A DNA stretch of 64,000 bases from Chelydra serpentina (Eukaryota; Chordata; Testudines; Chelydridae): assembly GCA_037349315.1 (NCBI GenBank), contig JBAIAC010000010.1, positions 36,062,001 through 36,126,000 on the forward strand. Direction: 5' to 3'. Under the pieces are notes generated by a model, which was given only the letters and a program-made list of their open reading frames with translations, did not search any database and was not told the origin of the DNA. Below are positions 23,204 to 33,507 of the stretch, piece after piece (position 1 is the first letter of the stretch; each line of letters opens with the position of its first letter). Both the position numbers and the translations under genes were made by a program.

Positions 23204-24381
23204 TGATGTTGCATATGTTTTATGAAAATATGCTTATGACTGTGAATATGATGTAACTGGAATATGCTTTATGCAAAAGGTCACCTGTAAGGTATCATAA
23301 CAAAGGTTATAACCTACTGAATATATTCCTCCTATTTGTATGTATGTATGCATCATTCTTGTATCTGAAGCTAGAAATATGAAGTGTAACTCTGAGGTCT
23401 ATTGTAATTATGCAAAGTGTGGGCCATTAATGGTGGCTTAGAATCTTGATGGCTCCCATTGACTAGGACAATTGGTTGTAGATGGTTTATTTACCTTCAA
23501 GCCTTCCTGTATACCTGTGGACCAGCCTGTGGGTAATGAAGAATGAGGTCTGACAGTGACATGTGACCATGTCACATGATACTGGAATCCATCTTAAACC
23601 TGGTGTTTTCCATTTAGAAGGAGGGCTGGGGAGCCAGAGACACACAAGATTCCCGCCTTGTGCCAAAGCTATAAAAGGGAGTGGAACAGAACAAAGGGGG
23701 CTGCCAGTCATGAGAACACCCCTGTTTTCCACCTAAGATGTCTGCTGGAACTAACAAGGACTGTACCAGGGGAAAGGATTGGGCCCAGACTAAAAAGGTG
23801 GCTAGTCTGTGAAAGAAGCTTATTGGAACATCTCTGAGGGCGAGATTTTTACCTGTAAACAGTTTAATGTATTAGGCTTAGACTTGCGTGTGTTTGCTTT
23901 ATTTTGCTTGGTGACTTACTTTGCTCTGTCATTACTTTGAACCACTTAAATCCTACTTTTTATACTTGCTAATAAACAAAAGTTATTTTATTAAACCCAG
24001 AATAAGTGATTTATACCTGGGGGAGCAAACAGTTGTGAACATCTCTCTGTCAGTGTTATAGAGGGCGGACAATTTGAGTTTACCCTGTATAAGCCTTACC
24101 TTTATATAAGTTTTATACAGAGTAAAACGGATTTATTTGGGGTTTGGATCCCATTGGGAACTGGGTTTCTGGGTGCTGGAGATAGGTGACCTACTGAGCA
24201 GTTTTTGGTTAAAGTCTGCAGCTTTGGGGGCATGGACCAGACCTGGCTCTGTGTTGCAGCAGGATAGCCTAGCGTCTGGCTCAACAAGGCAGGGTTCTGG
24301 TGTCCCAAGCTGGCAGGGAAAATGGGCTGAGAGGTAATTTCAGACAGTCCCAAAGGGATCTCTGTGACCGAACCCATCACA
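23202..24381 (+). mobile_element. Solo LTR-like element of an endogenous retroelement
   Basis: The block begins TGTGATG and ends CATCACA, a 7-bp inverted terminal pair that includes TG...CA. A TATA box (tataaaagg at 23670) lies about 300 bp upstream of an AATAAA (23971-23976), and a T-rich U5-like stretch precedes the latter. The length (~1.2 kb) fits a vertebrate LTR. No gag, pol or env sequence is present on either side, so this is a solo LTR. The flanks (gcttg, gtctg) do not give a clean target duplication, so the 5' boundary is uncertain. The repeat family is one I associate with turtles. Confidence 0.6.
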
Positions 24382-24398
24382 GTCTGCATTCCTTGTTC

Positions 24399-24790
24399 CT
24401 AGATATATAACAATTTATGTGTGAATCCAGATTTCTCCGTAGGACTGTTGTATTCATCATTATTTATCATTCTGACAATCTTTGAGTCATCCACAGACTT
24501 TATCAGTAGTGATTTTCGGAAGTAAATATAATTCACTGGTGAAAATGTTGAATAGCGTTGGGCCTAATATGCTGATACCCGCAGAACTTGCTCGTTGCCA
24601 ATGGGGAGTCATCACTGAATGTGGGTGACATTCAATGACTCTCTCCCTTATTGGCAACTGCTTTGAGACCTGTCAATTAGCCATTTCTTAATCCATTCAA
24701 AATGTGCTTTATTGCTATAGCACAGTGCTCACTTTTTAATCAGTATTTAAATCAAATGCCTGACAATAGGCGAAGTATATTCTATAGAGG
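24399..24790 (-). mobile_element. CR1-like LINE, part 1 (reverse transcriptase 3' portion)
   Basis: tttgagtcatccacagactt, tatcagtagtgattttcgga, gttgaatagcgttgggccta and gacctgtcaattagcc correspond to the antisense of the CR1 palm/thumb coding region. The text resumes at 25607 after an 816-bp insertion. Frames are broken throughout. This is the downstream end of the element, since the coding direction is minus. Confidence 0.65.
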
Positions 24791-25606
24791 TTCTTATGAT
24801 GCTCATCACTGCAGTATCCAAGTGCCTTCAAACAGTGCAGTAGAAATCTGTCCTAGTGTTTGTTTTCTCATCTTCTCTCCAGGGATAGAAGTGTGTGCAG
24901 TGGAGTATCCTGTTTTGGCAGGGTTTTCAGTTTGTTTTATTTAAAAACATATATGTTGCTATGTGTTGGAGAAGATTCAGTTCTTTGACTTTGCCTTGCA
25001 CTTGAAGCAGAAGGTTGTGAGGTTTGTGATGGTGCTTAGTTTCAGGAAATACAAAAGGTCGATCTCCCACACAGATGAGCTTTCCCTTGTTGTAGAAAGT
25101 ACCATTGTGCCTGAGCAGCAGAGTTGTCAACAATGGTCTTTGTTCTGGAGCGTAGGGAATCTTTTAGATATCCTGGGCCCAGGCTACTGATGACCTTGAA
25201 GATAAGTACCGAGACCCTGAACTTGATTAATTCTGTGGTAAGACAGTGTCGAGAAAGGACAGGTGTTCATGGTAGTGTTCATGGTAGCCTGTGTTGCTGA
25301 GGAGATGTGCTGCAGCATTCTGTACTAGTTGGAATTTCCTGAATGCTGAAGGCTTCATGCCCAGGTATATCACATTTGCTACAGTCCAAGCAGGAGGTGA
25401 CAAAGGTGTTTATAACTGAGGCCTGGTCATTGTCCATTAGGATGGGATGGAGTCTCCTGGTCAACCAGAGATGGCAGAAAGGATTACTCACAGCTACTGG
25501 TATGTGAGAACTTAATGTCAATGAGGAATCAAAGAGTATTGCTAAACCACAGACCTAATTAACTCTGGATGTGTACCTTCAACCAACGGAGACTGTCCAC
25601 AGAGGC
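24791..25606. repeat. Insertion in CR1: SINE-like start joined to an unclassified LINE-like repeat
   Basis: The CR1 text stops near 24790 and resumes near 25607. The insert contains ttcttatgatgctcatcact and cagtatccaagtgccttcaa, SINE-like, then gatgaccttgaagataagta, ctgcagcattctgtactagt, tgcccaggtatatcacattt and ggatggagtctcctggtcaa, blocks of a widespread sauropsid/amniote LINE-like repeat I cannot name with certainty. A 12-bp unit gtgttcatggta is tandemly doubled at 25263-25286. No target duplication is clear. Confidence 0.4.
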
Positions 25607-26529
25607 TACAAACGCTAACTTTATCGAACTTGTAATGTTATCAAAGAAAGCACCTGCTGTCTTCTACAAAACCATATTGACTGGAATTAATTATATTCCT
25701 GTTTTCTTTAGCAGTTGAATCCCATATCAGCTTTTCCATTGTTTTCCCCAGGATTGATGTCAGACTAACTGACCTATAATTACCGAGTTCATACTGCTTG
25801 CCCTTTTTGGAATACTGACACAACATTAGTACTCTTCTAGCATTCTGAAATTTTCCTGGTATTCCAATATTTATTTAAAAATTAACATTGGTTGATTGGC
25901 CTGAGATCTCCTTAACCAACTCTTTTGGGGATCTTGGGTATAAGTTACTAGGGCCTGATGATGGGTTGGAAAGTAGTTCATTAACCATATGTGATACAAA
26001 TACTGTACATCATCCTGCTTCTTTCCCAGTACAGAACAAATATTTATTGAACTTTTACTGCATCATTAATTTTGCCAGCTTCATCTAATGATGCACCCCA
26101 ATCCTACTATTGCTTAGATTTTTTTTTTAGTTCCTAATATTCTTTAAAAACTTTCTTACTGTCCTTAGATTTTGTTTCCCCACTGTAGATTTTGTTTCCC
26201 CACTGATGTCTTTAGCTTTCCTTATACATTTTCTATACCTTAAAACTTCTAACTTTAAATTGATTACTATGTCCCTTTTTTGGATATCATTTAAAAAAAA
26301 ACTCATTTCAAATTGCTGCCTCCACTTTGACACTGGACCAGGATGGACTTTTAATCAAAGTTGACCACTTTCTTGATTGCATGGCTTTTTGTCCATCTAA
26401 TAAGTTCTTCTTAAAGAACTCCCAATTTTCATTCTCATTTTTCTGTCTAAATTTCTCCCCCCCCCAGTCAATTTCTCTCATAATTTTCTCAGCATTGAGA
26501 GATTAGCCCTCTTTGAAGCACCAAGTATA
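25607..26529 (-). mobile_element. CR1-like LINE, part 2 (reverse transcriptase fingers)
   Basis: On the minus strand, 25641-25826 encodes KKGKQYELGNYRSVSLTSIL and then GKTMEKLI and SSQYGF, the conserved RT stretch 'KKG...NYRPVSLTS..GK.MEKLI...QHGF' of CR1/jockey-type LINEs. Stops and frameshifts disrupt the rest. Towards higher coordinates (upstream in the element) gattttgtttccccactg is present as a 20-bp tandem pair at 26166-26205, and the block cttcttaaagaactcccaat precedes a second insertion. Confidence 0.75.
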
Positions 26530-26562
26530 TATATGTGTGTGTGTTCTCTCTCTCTCACACAC
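26526..26562. repeat. Compound microsatellite (TA)(TG)(TC)(AC)
   Basis: tatatatatg, tgtgtgtgtt, ctctctctct and cacacaca follow one another at the left edge of the 26563-27188 insertion. The matching right edge is ctatatatatac, so the insertion point was a TATA-rich site. Confidence 0.85.
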
Positions 26563-27188
26563 AATCAGGAAGTTGCTGGAACCACTTGGTGGGCAGGCTA
26601 ATTAGGACACCTGGTTTTAAAAAGGACCTCACTTCAGTTAGTGAGGTGCGTGCAAGAAGCTAAGACTAGGACACTAGGAGCTGAGAGTGGGAAGGCGTAC
26701 TGCTGGAGGACTGAGTACAAGCATTATCAGACACCAGGAGGAAGGTCCTGTGGTGAGGATAAAGAAGGTGTTGGGAGGAGGCCATGGGGAAGTAGCCCAG
26801 GGAGTTGTAGCTGTCACGCAGCTGTTACAGGAGACACTGTAGACAGCTGCAATCCACAGGGCCCTGGGCTGGAACCCAGAGTAGAGGGCGGGCCTGGGTT
26901 CCCCCCAACTCCCTACTTGATACCAGAGGAGTTGATCTGGACTGTGGGTCCCACCAGAGGGGAAGGTCTCTGGCCTGTTCCCTGACCCACTAGGTTGATC
27001 AGCAGAGACTGCGGGGATTGTTTTCCTCTTTTCCCCCATGCTGGCCAGTGATGAGGTTAGCTGAGTGAACGGCAGGTTTGAGCCACTGGTGAAAGTGGCC
27101 AAACTGAGAGCTGCTGTGAATCTCTGAGGCAAGCAAATCTGCCAATAAGCACAGGACCCACCAAGGCAGAGGAGGAACTTTGTCACTA
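26563..27188 (+). repeat. LTR-like insertion within the CR1
   Basis: The block starts near aatcaggaagttgctggaac and carries a TATA-like ttttaaaaagg at 26614. It runs through ggaggccatggggaagtagc, ggaacccagagtagagggcg and ggttccccccaactcc, a promoter-plus-leader pattern I associate with turtle LTR elements. The CR1 text resumes after tatatatatacattt. The long minus ORF (26674-27186, 170 codons) is antisense to this block and shows no retroviral motif, so I do not call it a gene. Confidence 0.42.
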
Positions 27189-28950
27189 TATATATACATT
27201 TATTTTACTGGTTGTGAATGCTGTTTACCTATATTGAATGTAATGAGAACACAATTATTAGTCCCTATACAACCACCAAAATCCATTCCAGTGACTAATT
27301 TGTCTTGATCCATGAATAATGAGGACTAAAATAGTTCATGTCAAGTGCAGTACCTTTTGTGTTAGAAAAATCTATACATTTTAATACCTGGAATGACCTA
27401 TTACTGACTGAATGAGCATCCAGCATATTTCTCCTAAACTGAACTCCCTCCCATAGAAACACCATTTTTGTCAATCTGTTAAGCACCTATCTGTAAGGAC
27501 TAACTCATTCTGTTCTCTGGTTGGATTTGGTGGCCTGTTAGAGGCACCCTCCCCACCAACAGTAGACCCTCTTCGGCTTTGTTGGCACATTGATCTATAT
27601 GTATTTGAGATCCTGTGTTTCTGAGTTATTGATAATTCTAAAACAGGTAATGGTGTCTTTAATGTAGAGTGACTCCCCCCACACCTTTTACCCAATTGAT
27701 CCCTTCTGAGCATCTTATAACCAGATGAGTGAATTGTTTCACCAGGTTTCTATAATGCCCATTATATACTTCTCTCATCAATGAGATTTTAAAAAAATAT
27801 TCGTTTTTTTCTGTTACCTAGACTCCTAACATTGGTGTATAAACAACTGAAAACTTCTCTTTTTATGTTCTTTGCCACATCAGTTCAATTTGTTCATGAC
27901 ATCTTGAGTTTGTACTGCATTTGCTCCCTTATTGCCCCCCCCCCTTGTTTTGGTAGTTTCATGCTCTCCTAGCTGTTCCAGCTAGTCTCTAACCGAGAAG
28001 TCTGCTACCTCCGAGATAGAGGCTGTCCTGTTCATGCACTACTCTCTCCCACTAGAATGTGGTCCAATGTTAAACCAAAACATTCAGACTCTCACCAGTC
28101 ATGCAGCCCATAGTGCACCTGCAATATCTTCTGCCTTAACTTGCTCATTGGGCTGATAAGATCTCTGAGGAGACCACTTGGACTTTCCTTTTCTTCCACT
28201 CCCTTTCAAGTTGCCTGAAGTTTCTGTAATTTATGTAATTCCATGTGATACCATGCCACTGGTTCTAATGTGTATTATTGTCAGTGGAGTCTTGCCCGAA
28301 ACGTAGTAATCCTGTCAAATCCTGCAGTTACATCTCATATCTTCACTCGAAGAAAATCCTCCTTGTGTGTCCCTTGCTGAATTCTGTCTGCTCTTTTTAA
28401 GAGGGAGTTGCCAGTGGTGCATTGCATAGTGACATTCTTAGGATGGCTGCAGAACCTCTCTTGGTTGCTTATTTCATACCATAGGGAAACCAAGTATGTC
28501 CCATGTAGTTCTTTATTCCATTCCTCCAGAGACAGGTTCTTCTGTAGCTTACCTGTTGAGTATCTGAAAATAATTTGATGATTCTAGTTGTTGAATGCAT
28601 CCTGGCTCTTACCTTCTTAGTCACTGTCTTATGTTGTTTTTTTTTTTTCTTCTACTCCGTCCAATTCCCCCATCACCCATCCTTCCTCTGGTGTCTGACA
28701 ACAATTTCCAAATCTGGTTGACCAAGAAGTCTTGGTTCTCTCAAATTCTGCATGACGTTGCAATTTATGCTTCCAGACCATGTATCGTCGTCTCCTATAT
28801 GGCCCCCAGACTGCATTTCATACACCAGAAATCTATTCTGTCTTCCAGCAGAAAGAAAAACAGAGCACATCCAAGGCAGGGGACAGTAGTTGTTTCCTCA
28901 GCCATGTCTGCTACCTGCCGTAGATCCATATCTAAAACAGGAATCACACT
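27189..28950 (-). mobile_element. CR1-like LINE, part 3 (upstream region), decayed
   Basis: ttggatttggtggcctgtta, accaggtttctataatgccc, cctaacattggtgtataaac and similar blocks are the antisense of CR1 upstream coding/5' sequence, in the order expected if parts 1 to 3 were one element. From about 28100 on (gcaatatcttctgccttaac, gttgcctgaagtttctg) the match is weak and the 5' limit is a guess. No intact frame. Confidence 0.42.
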
Positions 28951-31900
28951 CCCTCTCTAAAGTTCCACTGAAACGCATCCAGTTTGCTTCTCCTGTTCAC
29001 CTGGCAACTGATTTATATACTAAGCCTCATTGCTCTGCTCTCTCCCAGCAACAAAGCCCTCACTGAAACACTGAACTCTCACCTGTTCAGTTCAGGGGAC
29101 CCACAGTCCAGCCACTCAACCCTCACAGAGAACAAACATAGACAGAACAAACACAACGCTCACCAAGTCCCTGTACCTGCAAGCATAGGATCCACGGCTC
29201 TGCTCTATGAAACGTCCCTGTTTGCTGTTTCTTTTATCCTGCTGCAGTGTATGTTTGAGGGAGGAGGGCTGGAGATAGGGCCAAAAGTTTGTGCAAGAAA
29301 ATTTTGTCAGGGAGTTCTATGCTTTAACTGCTTCAGAGCAGTGTAACAGTTGTGGGGATGCATCATCTGAGGTGACCCAAGACTTATTTAGTCACATACA
29401 GCCAATCAAAACCAGCTTCTTAATTGGTTATAAAATAATCAAGTAACTAGTAATTGAAAGTTATAAAAATTGTAATCACATTAGACCAGCTGTTTAAGTT
29501 TTCATAACCATTAGAGGAATATTTCCATTTTGGTAGTAAATCAGAATGAGGGTTCTTTTGGGGACAGGGCTAAAAGGGGTATTAAAATGAAGCCTGCTTT
29601 CCCTTTGCATTTATGAAAGGCTTAAAATGGTTCTTAGGGACTACCAAATTTCTGCTGAATAGGCTGAAGGCCCTCTGGCCTTCCATGAGCTCCCTCATTT
29701 CTACAGAGCCCAAATCTGGAGCTCTGTGAATGGTTGCCACTTCTGCTTCATCTGAAAACACTCATGAGCCACCAGTGTTAGAAGGCACTAGATATATAGG
29801 AGTTATAATTCCAGGCATAGGGCACGATTGTGACCCACCCTTACAATATCACAGTAAAGCTAGGGGGTGCAAAGCAAGGTGCCCCCTTTCCTCCCTGTGT
29901 GGACTACCTGCACCATGGGTAACAGTGCAGCAGGAGAGCAGCCTCTGTAGGGTTGCTGATCTCCTCTCGTGGGTCGGGTGGAGAATGGGTAGAGCCAAGG
30001 TTTGACCTACCATCATGCCGGCCAGCACAGCTGATCCAGTGCAGAGGGGGAAGTAATCAGCTCCTGATTTATATCAGAAGCTGACTATATCCTCCCTGAA
30101 CTAAACGGGGAAACAGGGAGAGAATTGTGGCATGTGAAGACACAGTTTCCCTCCTTGATCCATTACTGGTGCAATGCTACTTTGTTGTTACCTCTGGCTC
30201 AGAGCAGGTTGTGTACTTATAATCTAGTACATATTTATAATCCACATAAATGTGAAGAGGGATTTGTATAATCGGTGTTTTCCAACAGATCTTATCTGGG
30301 TTGTCAGCAGTGTATTAGTCATCTAGTAGTTGTTGTTCTTGTCTGGGAGTGCCAATCATGGACCAGGAACCCCATGATGCTAGGCCCTAAAGAGAAACAC
30401 AAAAATACTAGTCCTGCCCCGAGAACTATTTCAACCAGCATGAAATATCTTACTGTACTTAGATTGTAATATTTTCTAGCTTTGTACACAACATAATTGA
30501 CATTAATATTACTGCAGGCATCAAAAACATTCCAATTTGTCAACTTTGAGCCAGAAACTAAATCTAGATGAGCTGTATAGCCTCTTATGCCTTAGCATGC
30601 TTATGCGGTTTGTTTCTTTGAAATCCTTCCTGCACTAAGAGATTTTTCACAAATATTTTCTCAATGCTTAGAGTCCATGTGTCTCCTCTTTAGAATATTA
30701 TTGAGTTAAATAAGAACATCTCATAATTTATTACAAAATGTTACAGATTAGGTGCTAGAGTTTGAAACTTTTGCTGCTAAGCGCACATCCGCAGATGACA
30801 GCAAATCTAGCTCGGAGCGATGCAAGCAAGGACAGAGTAGTGTGGAAAAGTTTGTATTCTAGTGGTAGCCTGCCTATTAGTAGCTCTCTGTAGGCCTAGG
30901 AATATTTCCATAGACTTCTATAAACTTTGGATCATACCCTAGTTTTGTATAATGTACTGTTCAAAGTACATGCAGTAACTACTATTTAATATGTGAACAG
31001 AGCATAATGTCTTGGCTTTGTTTGCTCTCTTTCACCAATCTATGGTGAGCTGTTCAAGAAGTAGTCTTTAATTTTCTTTAAAAAAAAAAAGTATTAAAAG
31101 TTGCATAAGCCTCTCACCAGCACTTTATTAAGTTGCAGGGAAAAAGCTCTGCGAGGAGATACTAAACACTGCACATTTTACCGATTGTAGGTCCCAGTTC
31201 AGGAAGTGTAAGTACAGGCTTAACACCTCCCTGAATATGGATGTTTTTCTGAATCAGGGCCTTGGACATATACATTAGGAACAAACTCAGGTTTCAGAAC
31301 ATGGTAGTGTCAGCACTAGCTGTGCTGGCTGTCCACTGATCGTGCACAGTGAAATATTGTACCGAGTCATACAGTATTTTGAAAATTCTTCTAGTGTGTA
31401 ATTTCTAAAGGTAAAGAAAGTATGGCTAGAAAGGAGGGACGGGAACAACAATAATATGTAGGGCTATTATTTTACAGTAGAACTTCCTACATTATTTGCA
31501 AAGAATATCAAAATGAATCTCCTTTATGAATTCTAGCTAAAGATTTGTGTGTGTGTGGGGGGCGGGTTATGGTGGATGGTTGGGTGGTTGTTCCTGCACT
31601 TAGTTGCTTTGTTCAGATTTAGGAGACAACTTTAGCAGGATTTTATATACTTAATTTTTTTTTCCTCTTAGAAATCTGCTCCATCCATGTGAAAGCTGGT
31701 TATTTGGGTTCTATGCTGGTGGTGTGTGGAGGACTCGGGGAAGTGAAATCTAGCCCACCAACCCAGGGCTAGGGCTGCAATAGCGGTCACAGCACCCCCA
31801 AGATATGGAGGCTGCTGGATCCATGTGAACGTAGATCCCCAGCCTGCCCAACTGCAGAGTTCTGAACTGGCTTATGCAGGGCTGATGCAGAGACTCTTTC

Positions 31901-32838
31901 CAATGTACACAGGCATCCTTACATGGCCACTTCAACCACTGTACACTCAAGCTCCACCATTTGAGCCTTCAGCCTTGAGCTGCCCTCCTACACCATGCAT
32001 ACATTTTAATCTGCTTGATATGATTTTGCATGTAGGCTTTGGATCAGGAGTCTTTCCATTCACTTCAGTGGAGTATTTGTAATTATTTCAAAAGCTCAGT
32101 AAGAATAAAATGAGTGGGTGGGGGAGGGGAGACAAGAACAAGGCTAATTTGTCAAAGGCTCCCTGTCCTACTCAGATTTCTTAACACGCTCACTTGCTAA
32201 TGTGATCTGCAGACAATCAAAATATGTACATGTGTCTACACACGGGGTGATCTGAGCAGAGAAAGCAAGGACTGGTGGATTGCAATGGTGCAGCTGATTA
32301 TTTCATTTCAAATGTTTTGTCTATTCCATTTTATGTCCAGTGTAATTTGTAAACAGTAGTCACAGAATTCCTAAGAAACACATCTTCATGGAAATTAGGG
32401 TCCTTATTCCTATAACATATTAGGGGAAAAATACATTTAAGTCCAAATGCTGGAATTCGTCTAACCGTGTGGCTCATTTGTGACTGAGGAATGTGGCTAA
32501 AATGATGAAGATGGACCTTGCCAGAAATGCATTGTTTGTTTACTGGTGAAATCCTGACATCCCTTGCTATTCCAGTATAAACATGGCCATTCAAATATTA
32601 TGCCATCTCCTGAGTTCATTTTCTGGCTTGCGGTTGGATAGTTTCTTTGTCAGCCAGCAATTCCATGAACTGGCAGAAAATTATGGGCCCTGCTTTCAGC
32701 ACCATGTCTTCCAAGGTTCTATCTATAAAACAGGATCAAACTAGAAATCTTCCCCCATATAATTTGACTCAGCAAAGCACACACACATGTTTAAATAAAG
32801 CATGAGTAGTCAGTAGGACATACATGCTATACTGGATT
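28951..32838. other. Unassigned, low gene content
   Basis: About 3.9 kb with nothing firmly recognised. ORFs of up to 120 codons (28984-29346) have no family features. A GT-rich microsatellite with a poly-G tail lies at 31548-31565. Confidence 0.5.
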
Positions 32839-33499
32839 TAGGGCCGGCTCCAGGCACCAGCCGACCAAGCCCGTGTTTGGGGCGGCACCTCCTAAGGGGC
32901 AGCCAGTCTTGGGGCGGCGCTTGGGTTTGTTTGTTTTTTTTACTTCAGCTGGGCGGCGCTTGGCGGGGGGGGTTGGTTTTTTTGTTTTTGTTTCGGTGGG
33001 GCGGGGTTGTGTTTCGGTGGGCCGGCGCTCAGGGAAGCGGGGGTTGTTTCGGTGGGGCGGTGCTCAAGGGGGAAGTTGTTTTGGCAGGGTGGGGTGGCGC
33101 TTGGGTTTTTTTTGTTTTGTTGTTTCGGTGGGGCGGTGCTTGGAGGGGTGTTTCGGCAGGGCGGGGCGGCGCTTGGGGTTTTTTTTTTTTTGTTTCGGCG
33201 GGGCGGAGCTTTGGGGAGGGGCGGTTGTTTCAGCAGGGAGGGGCAGCGCCCAGGTTTGTGTTTTTTTGTTTGTTTCAGCAGGGTGGCACTCGGGCGGGGG
33301 GTTGTATCGGTGGGGTGGCGCTCAGGGGAGGGGGGAAGTTGTTTCGGCAGGGTGGGGCGGCGCTCGGGGTTTTTTTGTTTGTTTCGGCGGGGCGGCACTG
33401 GGGGTGTGGTGTGTTGGGGTTTTTTTTTGGCGGGGCGGCGCTAGGTTTTTTGTTTGTTTTTTTTTGCTTGAGGCGGCTGAAAAGTTAGAGCCGGCCGTG
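32839..33499 (+). mobile_element. G/T-rich non-autonomous hAT element, 661 bp
   Basis: The ends TAGGGCCGGCTC and GAGCCGGCCGTG are inverted repeats of a CAGGGCCGGCTC-type terminus with one substitution at each outer edge. The flanks actggatt (32831-32838) and actggatg (33500-33507) match at 7 of 8 positions. Between the ends the plus strand is almost free of A and C. It is a degenerate array of units such as gtttcggtggggcggcgctc separated by T-runs. That composition removes stop codons in all three forward frames, which explains the 227-, 203- and 145-codon forward ORFs and the 152-codon reverse one. None is a plausible gene. Confidence 0.85.
32920..33470 (+). repeat. Degenerate G/T minisatellite inside the hAT element
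   Basis: About ten or more imperfect units of roughly 35 to 60 bases contain tttcggcggggcggcgct or variants, each followed by a T-run of 5 to 12. Many runs of three to seven G occur on one strand, which could form G-quadruplexes or stable R-loops if transcribed. Unit length varies too much for a simple count. Confidence 0.8.
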
Positions 33500-33507
33500 A
33501 CTGGATG

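Noticed and set aside
26674..27186. Minus-strand ORF of 170 codons
   Set aside because: It is antisense to an LTR-like insertion and shows no domain. GC-rich composition explains its length.
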